NCBI GenBank assembly: GCA_052386745.1
Contig: JBQTJW010000006.1
Coordinates: 1-64,000 of the forward strand
Direction of reading: 5' to 3'
DNA length: 64,000 bases
DNA from: Panacagrimonas sp052386745
GTDB taxonomy: Bacteria > Pseudomonadota > Gammaproteobacteria > Nevskiales > Nevskiaceae
In this document: in pieces, positions 8,191 through 16,241 of the stretch
How the letters are laid out: every line of letters starts with the position of its first letter
Position numbering within the stretch: the first letter of the stretch is position 1
The notes under the pieces: model-generated
Database searches by the model: none
What the model was told of the DNA's origin: nothing
The model's input: the letters and a program-made list of their open reading frames with translations, nothing else
Position numbers and translations under genes: made by a program

Positions 8191-9539
8191 TCCGCCACCG
8201 ATCCTGCGGGCTTGGCACCCTCGCGCAACTTCTGGAGCTGGACTCCCACCTGCTTGATTTGCTCCGCCGTCGACGAGCCGATCGCGGGCTCCATGTAGCC
8301 ATTCAACAGCTTGGTGGTGTCCGCATACATCGACTCGTACCTGCGCATGATCTGGGGCTCGTTGGTCAACAGCCCGTTCACGATCGGGTGGATCGGCTTC
8401 ATGAACAGGTTGTAGGCCTTCGCGAGGGAGACCTCGTCGAGCTTCTCGTAGCCGCTCTCGATCGCCAGGATCTGCGCCTGGACGAGCAGCACCATCAGGT
8501 AGCGCGTGACCCCTGCGGTGTACTCGTAGATCTTGCTGCGGATCGTGTCGGTCAGCGGCGAGTCCTTGCGCACCCACTTCCACTGCCACAGTGCCCGGAC
8601 CATGTCGTCCCAGTACGCGTCTTCCGCGCTCGGTGGGCGCGTGATCTCCAGGTAGCCGCCCTCGATGAAGCGCGAGGCCACAGAGTCGTCGGACACGAGG
8701 TAGCTGTACGCCTCACTGGTGCCGACGAGCAGGATGGGGATTCCGAAGTCATCGCGGATGTGCAGGATCATCGACAGGGCCTCCTCCTTGACGTCGTCCC
8801 GGGCCCGGAACAGGTACTCGAGGTTGTCGATCACCAGGATCCCGCAGTGCGAGCTGCGCAGGACCATGCGGCAGTAGTCTCGCTTGTCGCTGAGCGAGCG
8901 GCGCGCGCCGGGCATCTGCTTGAGGAAGGTGTTGCCCGTGAGCTGACCCGCCATCTTGCCGGCATGCAGGTAAATGTCCGCCGGCTCGAGGTTCTCGCTC
9001 ACCTTGAAGTAGTGGTATAGCAACTGCGTCTCGTGGAACGGCTGGCCGTGATAGTCACGGTGCTTGATGAGCTGGTGCCCCATGCTGGACAGCACCTGCC
9101 CGACCGCAGTCGACTTCCCCAGGCCCGAGGGGCCGATGAGCGTGGCGATGCGTCCGAACTCGTTGGCTGCTCCGCAGTTCTCACCCGAACCATCGGAGTA
9201 CAGGAACGACTCGCCGGCCGCCTGAAGCGGGTTGCGGTTTCGCATGCCCTCGAGCATCAGACCGTAGGCGGTGTCGAATACCTTCCGGTGATCAGGTCCA
9301 GGCAGGAAGATGCGGTAGAGCCGCGACGGCAGTACCTTGCGCAGAGGGGCCGGGTACTCGAGCTCGCGCTCGTTGAACATCGGCGTGACCCGCAGCTGCC
9401 GATCGAGCGGTTCGATGTCGTACTCGTCCTCGGGGTTGTAGGGGTACGCGTTCATGGCTTCCACGAGCGGGTGGCCGTGGAAATCGGGAAGCACGTGGGG
9501 CAGGTAGGTCGCTTCGGCGACGCTGTGTGGCTTGTACAT
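8187..9539 (-). CDS. tnsC: TnsC-type AAA+ ATPase, transposition regulator
   Basis: This ATP-dependent DNA-binding protein connects the target selector with the TnsAB transposase. It has 450 residues. Walker A is GPSGLGKS at 136-143 and Walker B is GILVIDN at 233-239, followed by a sensor-like LLVGTSEAY. The start at 9539 has GGAGAT just upstream and lies 14 bp after the tnsB stop. The stop overlaps the tniQ start by four bases, indicating translational coupling. Tn7 TnsC is 555 aa, so this is a shorter version of the family. Confidence 0.85.
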   Translation of the reverse strand: MYKPHSVAEATYLPHVLPDFHGHPLVEAMNAYPYNPEDEYDIEPLDRQLRVTPMFNERELEYPAPLRKVLPSRLYRIFLPGPDHRKVFDTAYGLMLEGMRNRNPLQAAGESFLYSDGSGENCGAANEFGRIATLIGPSGLGKSTAVGQVLSSMGHQLIKHRDYHGQPFHETQLLYHYFKVSENLEPADIYLHAGKMAGQLTGNTFLKQMPGARRSLSDKRDYCRMVLRSSHCGILVIDNLEYLFRARDDVKEEALSMILHIRDDFGIPILLVGTSEAYSYLVSDDSVASRFIEGGYLEITRPPSAEDAYWDDMVRALWQWKWVRKDSPLTDTIRSKIYEYTAGVTRYLMVLLVQAQILAIESGYEKLDEVSLAKAYNLFMKPIHPIVNGLLTNEPQIMRRYESMYADTTKLLNGYMEPAIGSSTAEQIKQVGVQLQKLREGAKPAGSVAE

Positions 9540-9553
9540 GGAAAGATCTCCGG

Positions 9554-11704
9554 TTAGTGGTGGGTGAAGTTGGTGGAGCGGCGCGGCGCGAACGGATCGG
9601 CCGGCGGGGGCGGCGCGGTGGCCGCCGCGGGAACGTCGGGCGTCACCGCGACGTTGCCCTTGGCCTGCTGCTCGGCCTCGTAATTCAGCATCGCGACGGT
9701 CTTCGCCTTGGCCGTCGCCGCACTACGACCCTTCTTGCGCGCATTGGTGGTGGTGCCCGAGGCCTTGAGATCCGCCGCGGTCTTCGCTTTGGCGTCCTTT
9801 TTGACGCCCGCGAACTGCTGGCGCTGGCTCGCGTCGATCGCACGCGCCGAGAAATCAGCGTCGCCGGCCAGGCCGTTGCGCTGGGCGCGGAAGAGCTCGG
9901 CTTCCCAGTAGCGGAGGTTCATCGCCTCGAGGTATTTCTCCTCGCAGCGCGCGTCGACCAGCTGCTTGGACTTGGGGTGCTCGAACTTGACGATGTGCGG
10001 CAGGTGTTCGTCCATGAACACCTGGATCTTGTTGTCCCCGCGCCGACGCAACGCCTTGGCGGTGTAGCCGTACTCATGGAGCACGGGCGACACGTAGGTA
10101 CGCGTGTTGTAGAGGATGCCGTCACCTGTGATCGACGCCTTGATCGGCATCAGGAACGACTCGTACAGCTGCTTCTCGTCGAGCTGGCGGACCGCACCCG
10201 GTTCGTTCCTGAGGCGCCAGTTCCACACGTCGATGCGTGACACCTGCGGAAGTCCTTCCCCGACCATCCCGATCGGAATCACCTCCACCGGCGGCGGCTG
10301 CAGGTTGATCGCCCGCAGGATCTGCACGATCCGCATCTCGAGCTCGTCCATGGTGAGAGCGGCGGTCTTGAAGCCGTCCTCTTCGCCGCGTTCGATATGG
10401 CGCCCGTAAGCTCCGGGGATCAGCTCGCGGAGGATCCGCTCCTTGATCAGGTCGTGCGTCTTCTCGATCGCGCCCTTCTTCTCGGGCAGGTACGGCTCCC
10501 CGACCTTGATGCTGATCCCAGCGCGCACGATCGTGTAAGCCTTCTTCGAGACCCACTCGCCGCGGTCCGCATGCAGGTTGGCCGGCAGTCCCTGCACCCA
10601 CTCCTCGGGGTGATACTCGACGCCGATCCGCTCGATCTGCTCGCGCTTGTCCGAGGCGCACTGCTTGAGGAGCTGCAGGGCTTCGGCGGTGCTGGGGTCG
10701 TTGGGAGACAGCCGCCACCCCGTGATGGCTGTCGAGCCGACGTCGAGAGCCGTGTAGAGGGTGAGGGTCTTCAAGACTTCGTCGCGCGCCCACGGCAGGA
10801 CCACGCGCACCTGGAGCTTGGTCGCGTCGGACTGGAACACCTGGCCGACCAGGTCGACGTACTGGCGCGCGGACCCCTTCTTCGGACGCGGCTTGGGAGT
10901 TTTGCGCCGCTTGTTCGCGCGCTCGCGCTCAATACCTTCGGTGGCGCGAATGAGTTCGATCACGTACTTGAACTGGCTACGCGTCGGAACCTTGAGCGCA
11001 AACTGCTGCTTCACGCGGAACCAGCGACGGCCGTTGGAGAGCTTGGTCTCCTCGCACGCGTGCGGGTAGTGCTTGAGCATCGTGCAGACCCAGCTGTCTG
11101 CCGACGTCAGACCGTCTGCGATGTAAAACTTGCGGATGCCGGCCGTGAGCGCCGCGCGCACCACCGGCAGCGCAGGCCCTCCATTCGAGGGTCCACGCTT
11201 CACCAGGCTGTTCTGCGTGAGCTTCTTGGTCTTCTCGGTCCGCGTGTAGCGGGCGAATACCTTCTCGTCGAAGTTGTAGATCCAGTAGAGGTGCAAGACT
11301 CGCCGTGCAGTGGACTCGCTCATCCCCGATATCGCGCGCAGCGACTGCGCGCGATATCGGGGATCGCGGATGGCGCGTTGAAGCGCTTCAGGCTCGAGCA
11401 GATCCTTGAAGGCAGCCTTCACCTTCTCCGCCTTCTCCTTCGCCTCCCCGGTGGGAGATTCGCGGTCGTAGGTCTTGACGCCTGGCCGTCCGACGACACT
11501 TACCTGCTGCCGGATTTCGACGGCCAGTTCCTTCGCGCTGACGATGAAGGGTGCCGGCGGATCAGTCTTCGCCTCCTCCCAGAAGACCGGGATGAGGCTG
11601 ACTTCGTCGTCGTGGATGTGCAGCACGCGACAGGCGGTGGGGAGCAACGAGCACACGGTGTCCGTGGGCCGGATGATGTTTCCGATGCTGATTCCGGAGT
11701 ACAT
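9554..11704 (-). CDS. tnsB: TnsB DDE transposase
   Basis: This catalytic subunit binds the transposon ends and joins 3' ends to target DNA. I start at ATG 11704 because GGAG, overlapping the tnsA stop region, precedes it at the right distance. That gives 716 residues (Tn7 TnsB has 702). The DDE triad is Asp293 (QSDAT), Asp380 (HADRGEW) and Glu414 (GAIEKTHD) in an integrase core. The N-terminal 280 residues should hold the end-binding helix-turn-helix domains. The C-terminal 100 residues are Ala/Lys/Pro-rich and probably contact TnsC. A striking 20-bp perfect palindrome with a 3-nt loop lies inside the gene at 11322-11364 and is listed separately. Confidence 0.88.
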   Translation of the reverse strand: MYSGISIGNIIRPTDTVCSLLPTACRVLHIHDDEVSLIPVFWEEAKTDPPAPFIVSAKELAVEIRQQVSVVGRPGVKTYDRESPTGEAKEKAEKVKAAFKDLLEPEALQRAIRDPRYRAQSLRAISGMSESTARRVLHLYWIYNFDEKVFARYTRTEKTKKLTQNSLVKRGPSNGGPALPVVRAALTAGIRKFYIADGLTSADSWVCTMLKHYPHACEETKLSNGRRWFRVKQQFALKVPTRSQFKYVIELIRATEGIERERANKRRKTPKPRPKKGSARQYVDLVGQVFQSDATKLQVRVVLPWARDEVLKTLTLYTALDVGSTAITGWRLSPNDPSTAEALQLLKQCASDKREQIERIGVEYHPEEWVQGLPANLHADRGEWVSKKAYTIVRAGISIKVGEPYLPEKKGAIEKTHDLIKERILRELIPGAYGRHIERGEEDGFKTAALTMDELEMRIVQILRAINLQPPPVEVIPIGMVGEGLPQVSRIDVWNWRLRNEPGAVRQLDEKQLYESFLMPIKASITGDGILYNTRTYVSPVLHEYGYTAKALRRRGDNKIQVFMDEHLPHIVKFEHPKSKQLVDARCEEKYLEAMNLRYWEAELFRAQRNGLAGDADFSARAIDASQRQQFAGVKKDAKAKTAADLKASGTTTNARKKGRSAATAKAKTVAMLNYEAEQQAKGNVAVTPDVPAAATAPPPPADPFAPRRSTNFTHH
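11322..11364. repeat. Perfect 20-bp inverted repeat with 3-nt loop inside tnsB
   Basis: The arm at 11322-11341 (ATCCCCGATATCGCGCGCAG) is exactly complementary to 11345-11364 around the triplet CGA. It encodes residues DPRYRAQSLRAISG of TnsB. A 43-bp near-perfect palindrome inside a coding sequence is very unlikely by chance. It could form a cruciform or an RNA hairpin, or bind a symmetric protein. Confidence 0.9.
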
Positions 11705-11712
11705 GGCGGGCC

Positions 11713-12534
11713 TCACTCCAGGATGACGCGGTTGGAGGGGTGGAACCGATCGGCCTTCAGGTCGACCGGAATCGCATTTGCCCACACGGCGAGGTAGACC
11801 AGATGGGTTACCTGGTCGATCGAGAGGGTCATCGCCGTGACGAGCTGGCGGATCAGGTCGATGAGCGTGCGACCGGGTTCCCAGATTGCGAGAAACCGTT
11901 CTGCGGCTTCGCCGACGCGACCGCGCACGGCAGCGTGCTCGTGGTGGAACAGGCGCCCGCGAAGATCGACCACGTTGTCCTTGAAGACCTCGGGATAGTC
12001 CTCCTCGGTAACCACCACGAACGTCGTGCTGGGCCGACGGGACCAGTAGATCGCTTCGATGGCCTGCTTCTCGAGATTCCGGACACCCTTGCGCGTTGTA
12101 GGATCGAGCAGCACCTTGGGCTTGCAGTAGACGGCGATACGGCTGCCGTCCGGCATGTCGACGAGAATGTCCGTCGTCATGACCGCCCGTGTCAGGGTTC
12201 CCGGGATCATCGGATGCTTCACGCCGAGAAGCTCGGCGATGTAGGTCGTCTCGTCCCGGGTCCCGCCGTCACACAACAACGCGAACTGCTCGCGGATCTG
12301 CGTGGCGCCCAGGCGCTCGTAGATGCACGCCGTGGTCATTTCCAGGCGGCTCATGAACTGGTGAGGGGTGCCGCGCTCCGGGTGGAGAAGGACCGGCGTC
12401 TGCCAGCCCTCGCCCACGGAGGGGACATCCCGCACGTCCATCGCGGGCTTGTAGAGCGCACCGTCGCCCTGGCCGTAGCCCTGACGAAGGCGTCGTTCGA
12501 TCATCTTGTCGGTGACACCAGTACGGCGCCTCAT
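11713..12534 (-). CDS. tnsA: TnsA-like transposon endonuclease
   Basis: This restriction-enzyme-fold nuclease cuts the 5' ends of the transposon and so makes transposition cut-and-paste. I start at ATG 12534, which overlaps the upstream stop as ATGA. The result is 273 residues, the same length as Tn7 TnsA. Glu65 (SRLEM), Asp122 (TTDILV) and Lys138 (YCKPK) align by eye with Tn7 Glu63, Asp114 and Lys132. The position of Tn7 Gln130 is Tyr here, so the E/Q-x-K motif is changed to Y-C-K. The C-terminal half should bind TnsC. The tnsB start follows after 8 bp. Confidence 0.78.
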   Translation of the reverse strand: MRRRTGVTDKMIERRLRQGYGQGDGALYKPAMDVRDVPSVGEGWQTPVLLHPERGTPHQFMSRLEMTTACIYERLGATQIREQFALLCDGGTRDETTYIAELLGVKHPMIPGTLTRAVMTTDILVDMPDGSRIAVYCKPKVLLDPTTRKGVRNLEKQAIEAIYWSRRPSTTFVVVTEEDYPEVFKDNVVDLRGRLFHHEHAAVRGRVGEAAERFLAIWEPGRTLIDLIRQLVTAMTLSIDQVTHLVYLAVWANAIPVDLKADRFHPSNRVILE

Positions 12535-12872
12535 GACGCGAGCCCCGGGGCGGTGCGCACGCGCCGTCGTCGCGCGCGAGGCGCGAGGCTGTAGTGGCGC
12601 ACGAGTGCCTCGTCGCCGACCTCGTGTTGGGTCAGCAACCCCTTGTCCGCCATCTTCTGCGCGCATTCCGCAGCCTTCTCGCGCGCCTGTTCCCAGGAAG
12701 TGCCGAAGCCGATTCCCACGAGTCGACGCGTCAGGGGGTCGAAGCACTCCGCGGACCAGAGTCCGGTGGGTACGTACGTGCGGGGATCGACGCCGGGAGG
12801 GGGACCGTTGCGGTCCTTCTCGGAGGGAGTGAAGCGATGCTTGAACTTGTACTGCGAGCCGTCATTGGCCAT
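12531..12872 (-). CDS. Small protein of unknown function heading the tns operon
   Basis: This 113-residue protein starts at ATG 12872 behind a textbook GGAGGT ribosome binding site. It ends in an ATGA overlap with tnsA. It is hydrophilic. The middle part (GIGFGTSWEQAREKAAECAQKMADKG) looks like an alpha-helical segment, and the tail is Arg-rich (RARRRRVR). I know no family for it. Its first position in the operon and the tight coupling suggest a role with TnsA, or as a regulator. Confidence 0.6.
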   Translation of the reverse strand: MANDGSQYKFKHRFTPSEKDRNGPPPGVDPRTYVPTGLWSAECFDPLTRRLVGIGFGTSWEQAREKAAECAQKMADKGLLTQHEVGDEALVRHYSLAPRARRRRVRTAPGLAS

Positions 12873-13105
12873 TGGAACCTCCATTTCAGTAGTGAATTGG
12901 TGCGTAGCGCATCGGGAAATCCGATGTGCAGTGGCTAACGCCAAGGCCAAATGGCCTCGCAACAAATCAGAAAGCGAACGCGCTCTCTCGAGCGCAAAGG
13001 GCTTTAACTGAATGAAGGTCCAGCGACGGTTAAGTCTTCATTTTGTACTCTCTCGCGCGAGATTAATTGTGTTGACGACGAGTTCTTGGAAAACTTTAGG
13101 CATGA
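12873..13105 (-). promoter_or_regulatory. Probable tns operon control region with three dyads
   Basis: The 233-bp gap upstream of the 113-aa gene holds CATCGG-GAAAT-CCGATG (12910-12926), a palindrome AGGCCAAATGGCCT near 12944-12957, and the 12-bp perfect palindrome TCTCGCGCGAGA (13051-13062). These could be operators or transposase-binding sites of the right end. No clear sigma70 boxes can be singled out. Confidence 0.4.
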
Positions 13106-14029
13106 CTATTTCCGCAGGCGCCCTAGGATCCTGCGAGTGACTTCTTCCCCGAGGGTTCGCCGGCGAGCCGTCGGCATCGGGTGGCGAACCAGCCGTACTG
13201 TCTTGGCCGACACCGTCAGCGCCCCCACTTCCGCATCGATCTTGTCGAGATCCGCTGCCACAAATGCACGGGCCGTGACGAGCCAGCACCGGTCGACTAA
13301 GGCGGCGAGCGCGAGCGCGCGAGTCACGCTCGGGCCGAGAGTCTCGATCGAGTTGTGCAGCACGACGCCATGAATGAGCACGTCGTTGCTGCCTCTCTCG
13401 CGGGACACCATCAGGGCGTCGCCTGGAAGCTGGCCTTGATCGAACGCTCCGAGGTCTTCTCGGGTAAACAGTTCGAACAGACTCATGTCCGACGCCAGCC
13501 AATGGCCTGCGGAGCGACGAAGTCCGGCGAGTGAGTCCGACACCTCGCGCACAGCGCGCGGCGCCTTCACAGCTTGTGGCTTGGCACCCCGACCTCTCGC
13601 GGTCTTGCCTTCGAGAAGCGGAGCGTACGAATCCCAGATTCCGCGCAGAACCTTGCGCTCGATCTTGCCGGTGAGCACGTCCTGGCCGATTTCCTTGAGC
13701 AGTGACGCCGGAGCGACGCGTCGAATCTTGGAGAGCAACTCGATCGACTCCGGCGACACGGCCGCTGATACGTCCTCCAGCTTGGGGAGTCGAACGCCGC
13801 GAGCGCTCAGTGCCTTGCGCTGCTCGATGTACTCCCTCCCGGCAGACAGATACCGCCACAGAGACTGGGGGGACTTCCCCAACTCGTCCTCCTGCTCCTC
13901 GATCCACTTGGAGAAGCTCGTGCTCGTCTCGCGCCACGACCCTGTCCGCTCGACGTCGAGCAGCGTCACGCTGATCCGGCCCCAGGGCAGGAGGTCGCCA
14001 GCGGAAGGTTGGACGTTCGAATTGCGCAT
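13106..14029 (-). CDS. Hypothetical protein upstream of the Tn7-like operon
   Basis: I do not recognise this gene. I start at ATG 14029 (MRNSNVQPSAG...), giving 307 residues; an earlier in-frame start at 14170 adds a poorly protein-like leader. No ribosome binding site is obvious. Residues 12-75 (WGRISV...SWRETSTSFSKWIEEQEDELGKSPQSLWRYLSAGREY) resemble a helical DNA-binding segment. The C-terminal 110 residues mix hydrophobic strands with a basic tail. It shares strand and spacing with the tns operon, so it may be an accessory or regulatory gene of the transposon. It could equally belong to the restriction island. Confidence 0.5.
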   Translation of the reverse strand: MRNSNVQPSAGDLLPWGRISVTLLDVERTGSWRETSTSFSKWIEEQEDELGKSPQSLWRYLSAGREYIEQRKALSARGVRLPKLEDVSAAVSPESIELLSKIRRVAPASLLKEIGQDVLTGKIERKVLRGIWDSYAPLLEGKTARGRGAKPQAVKAPRAVREVSDSLAGLRRSAGHWLASDMSLFELFTREDLGAFDQGQLPGDALMVSRERGSNDVLIHGVVLHNSIETLGPSVTRALALAALVDRCWLVTARAFVAADLDKIDAEVGALTVSAKTVRLVRHPMPTARRRTLGEEVTRRILGRLRK

Positions 14030-14266
14030 AAGCACAATGTATCTGCAAGCAGCTGATTCTGCTAGAAGAATAAGCTGTGCGCGCCTCTGTGAGCGGATTG
14101 TTGATGCATGTGTGGACAGTTGTTCCAGCGCCATGATTTCACTGGAAATGGTCACCCCACGGAGAGCCAATTGGCCTAAAGCCTCACTTTCTGACGAGCG
14201 GTATCGGATTTCTTGTAGCTGCCACTCGAGTCGCTCTCGACTTCATCGGTAAGAGATACCGATCGC

Positions 14267-15100
14267 TTAGTCCGCCGGCACGGTGCCGCGGCACTTCGGG
14301 TAGGTGCTGCAACCGAAGAATGCGCGCCCTTGGTTTGCCCCTTGCTTTGCTAAACGCCGGACCATGGCGGATCCGCACTTCGGGCACGCACGCGCCTGCG
14401 GCCTCTCCGCAGGCTGAGCGACGGGGGCGGCCTCCGGCGGGCGCAGCGACGACGAACGCAGCAGTGCATTGGCATCAACCAGTTCGATGTTGCGGCCTTC
14501 GGCGAAGGCGCGCGCATCTGCGGTGAACGGGCCAACTGAAACCACGAAGGCCCCTGTTGCGCCGCGCGCCGCCATCACACCGAACAACTCACGCACAACG
14601 CTCACGCCGACCTGCGTGGCGCGCCATTGCTTGCACTGAACTAGAAACGTCTCGTTGCCTTTGCGTGCGATCACATCCACGCCACCGTCAGCGCCATCCG
14701 GCGTGAAGCTCACCATGTAGCCCAGTCGGTCGAAGTGCGCGCCCACCACCTGCTCGAACTCACGCCAGGTCAGTTGCTGAAGCGGCGCGGTGTCCGTTCG
14801 TCTCTCGGTCTCGGCAAGTAACTTCGCCCGGCGGCGATTTCCAATCCAGGAAATCACGGCGGCGAGCAGCAGAGCGAACGGCGCGATGTACTGCAAGAAC
14901 ATTCCCGCGGTCTTGAAGATCATCACGCCGGCTGCGCCGCCCATCTCGCCGACGTTTCGTGCGGCCGGCGGCTCGATCTGGGCAAGCTGATGGAAGCCAA
15001 ACCACGCGACTGCGGCGAGTGCGAGGCAAACCTGCCAAGGCAAGCGGGCGAGCGCCTCTACCGTTCGGTCGAAATCGGACTTGCGCTTGCGGCGGGCCAT
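14267..15100 (-). CDS. Mrr-like restriction endonuclease with membrane anchor and zinc ribbon
   Basis: This 277-residue protein has two hydrophobic segments (about 22-40 and 67-87). An Mrr-type PD-(D/E)XK nuclease domain follows, with the core Asp142 (GGVDVIA) and Gln155-Cys-Lys157 (LVQCKQW). The C-terminus carries a topoisomerase-type zinc ribbon (CPKCGS...FFGCSTYPKCRG). Mrr relatives cut foreign or modified DNA, and membrane-anchored versions with this ribbon are common near restriction systems. It lies 62 bp downstream of the type I restriction block on the same strand and may be the last defence gene of that cluster. Confidence 0.75.
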   Translation of the reverse strand: MARRKRKSDFDRTVEALARLPWQVCLALAAVAWFGFHQLAQIEPPAARNVGEMGGAAGVMIFKTAGMFLQYIAPFALLLAAVISWIGNRRRAKLLAETERRTDTAPLQQLTWREFEQVVGAHFDRLGYMVSFTPDGADGGVDVIARKGNETFLVQCKQWRATQVGVSVVRELFGVMAARGATGAFVVSVGPFTADARAFAEGRNIELVDANALLRSSSLRPPEAAPVAQPAERPQARACPKCGSAMVRRLAKQGANQGRAFFGCSTYPKCRGTVPAD

Positions 15101-15161
15101 AGCGGTCTTGGGTGATCGCTAGAAAGCGCTGGCGTGCACAAAGCGCGGCAGGTGAGCCCGG

Positions 15162-16241
15162 TCAGGCATCGGCCGCTCCCATCCCGAACGCCTGACGCAC
15201 GCGCTCAACCGTGCTCCGCCACTTGGGTGTCCTGGGCTTGCACACCGTGTTCTGGTTGCCGAACAGCCCGATCTCGTTAATGGCCTGCGGGATCGACACC
15301 GTCTTCAGCCACTTCATGGGAACGAAGTACTCGCATCGAACGGGGTCGTCGACGAACTGCCGGTGGTAATGGCCTGCTTTCAGAACATCCAGTGCGGCCT
15401 GATCGTTGATCTTGAACTCGCCCGCCGACTGCCGCGGACCGACAACCTCGCCGACTCCAACGTATCCGAAGCCCGGAGCGTTTACCCAGACTCGGTCTCC
15501 GGGGCTAAGCAGGCTCAGGGTAATGCTGTACCAGCTTCCGCCACCGCCGCAGATGAATCCGTACTGGCGCGCCTCGTCCCAGCTCCGCGCTCCGCTGTGG
15601 CCGAAGCTGGAGTAGAACTCGCCGTTCCACGGCTCCTTGGCGCCCTTGCCGGCAGTGGCGACGTTTACCTGCGTCTCGCCCGGATCGATCATCCAGGTGC
15701 GGCTGAGCAACTGTTCCTTGCCGTAGGCGAACACCTGGAAGAACAGCACGTTTATCGGGATGTCGCGCTCGTTGAGGTAGCTGACGATGCGCTCGGTACT
15801 GGCATCCAGCGAGGCCGCAACGATCACGATCTGATGACTCTCGTTGAGCGTGGTCTCATCCAGCGGCTGGCCGAAGCGACACTGGAAATCACCGCTCAGG
15901 CTCGTGCCCGGCTTGAAGCGGGCATAGATCGCGGCAATGTCCTTGCTGTCCAGCTGTTCGACCCAGCAGGCGTAGTCCAGTGCCTGCGCGACCACCTCGC
16001 GTGGCGTGCGGTCACGCTTGAGTTCGATCAGCACCAGCGTGCCGTCGGGGGCGATGGCCAACAGATCGATGATGCCGCCGGACGCGGTCTTCTCCTGTCT
16101 GCCGATCAGCATCCACTCGTCCGAGAGCATGCTCGACGCGGCGACGATCATGTCCTCCAGCGCCTTCTCGCTCGGCAGCTGGGCTTCAGTCAGCAATTGC
16201 GGCGATGTGCCGACCTTCCAGATCGCGTTGCGGATCGGCAT
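15162..16241 (-). CDS. NucS/DUF91-like nuclease with C-terminal PUA/EVE-like domain, coupled to hsdS
   Basis: I start at ATG 16241, which shares one base with the hsdS stop (TGATG). The longer frame upstream is a shadow of hsdS. The 359 residues begin with a DUF91/NucS-type PD-(D/E)XK fold: Asp59 in GGIIDLLAI and Glu73-Leu-Lys75 in LIELKRDR, then the typical VAQALDYACWV helix. After a linker (about 215-250) comes a beta-rich module with GDRVWVNAPGFGYVGVGEV, which looks like a PUA/EVE-type nucleic-acid or modified-base binding fold. Tight coupling to hsdS suggests it works with the type I enzyme or as a parallel modification-sensing nuclease. The family is known only loosely; the function is inferred. 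Confidence 0.65.
   Translation of the reverse strand: MPIRNAIWKVGTSPQLLTEAQLPSEKALEDMIVAASSMLSDEWMLIGRQEKTASGGIIDLLAIAPDGTLVLIELKRDRTPREVVAQALDYACWVEQLDSKDIAAIYARFKPGTSLSGDFQCRFGQPLDETTLNESHQIVIVAASLDASTERIVSYLNERDIPINVLFFQVFAYGKEQLLSRTWMIDPGETQVNVATAGKGAKEPWNGEFYSSFGHSGARSWDEARQYGFICGGGGSWYSITLSLLSPGDRVWVNAPGFGYVGVGEVVGPRQSAGEFKINDQAALDVLKAGHYHRQFVDDPVRCEYFVPMKWLKTVSIPQAINEIGLFGNQNTVCKPRTPKWRSTVERVRQAFGMGAADA

Larger units (their letters stand above)
6241..14029 (-). mobile_element. Transposition module of a Tn7-like transposon (ends not located)
   Basis: Five tightly packed minus-strand genes form the core: a 113-aa protein, tnsA, tnsB, tnsC and tniQ/tnsD. A further co-directional gene lies upstream. 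In Tn7 the tnsA side is next to the right end and cargo lies beyond tnsD/E. By analogy the right end should be near 13 kb and cargo should lie to the left (below 6.2 kb). I found no convincing TGT...ACA termini with repeated TnsB sites, so the boundaries given are those of the module and not the transposon. There is no tnsE and there are no cas genes, so this is not the CRISPR-guided type. Confidence 0.75.

Noticed and set aside
12500..14300. Tn7-like right end with TGT...ACA terminus
   Set aside because: Several short TGTGGACAG-like strings near 14110 are in the wrong orientation and lack repeated partner sites or a matching left end.
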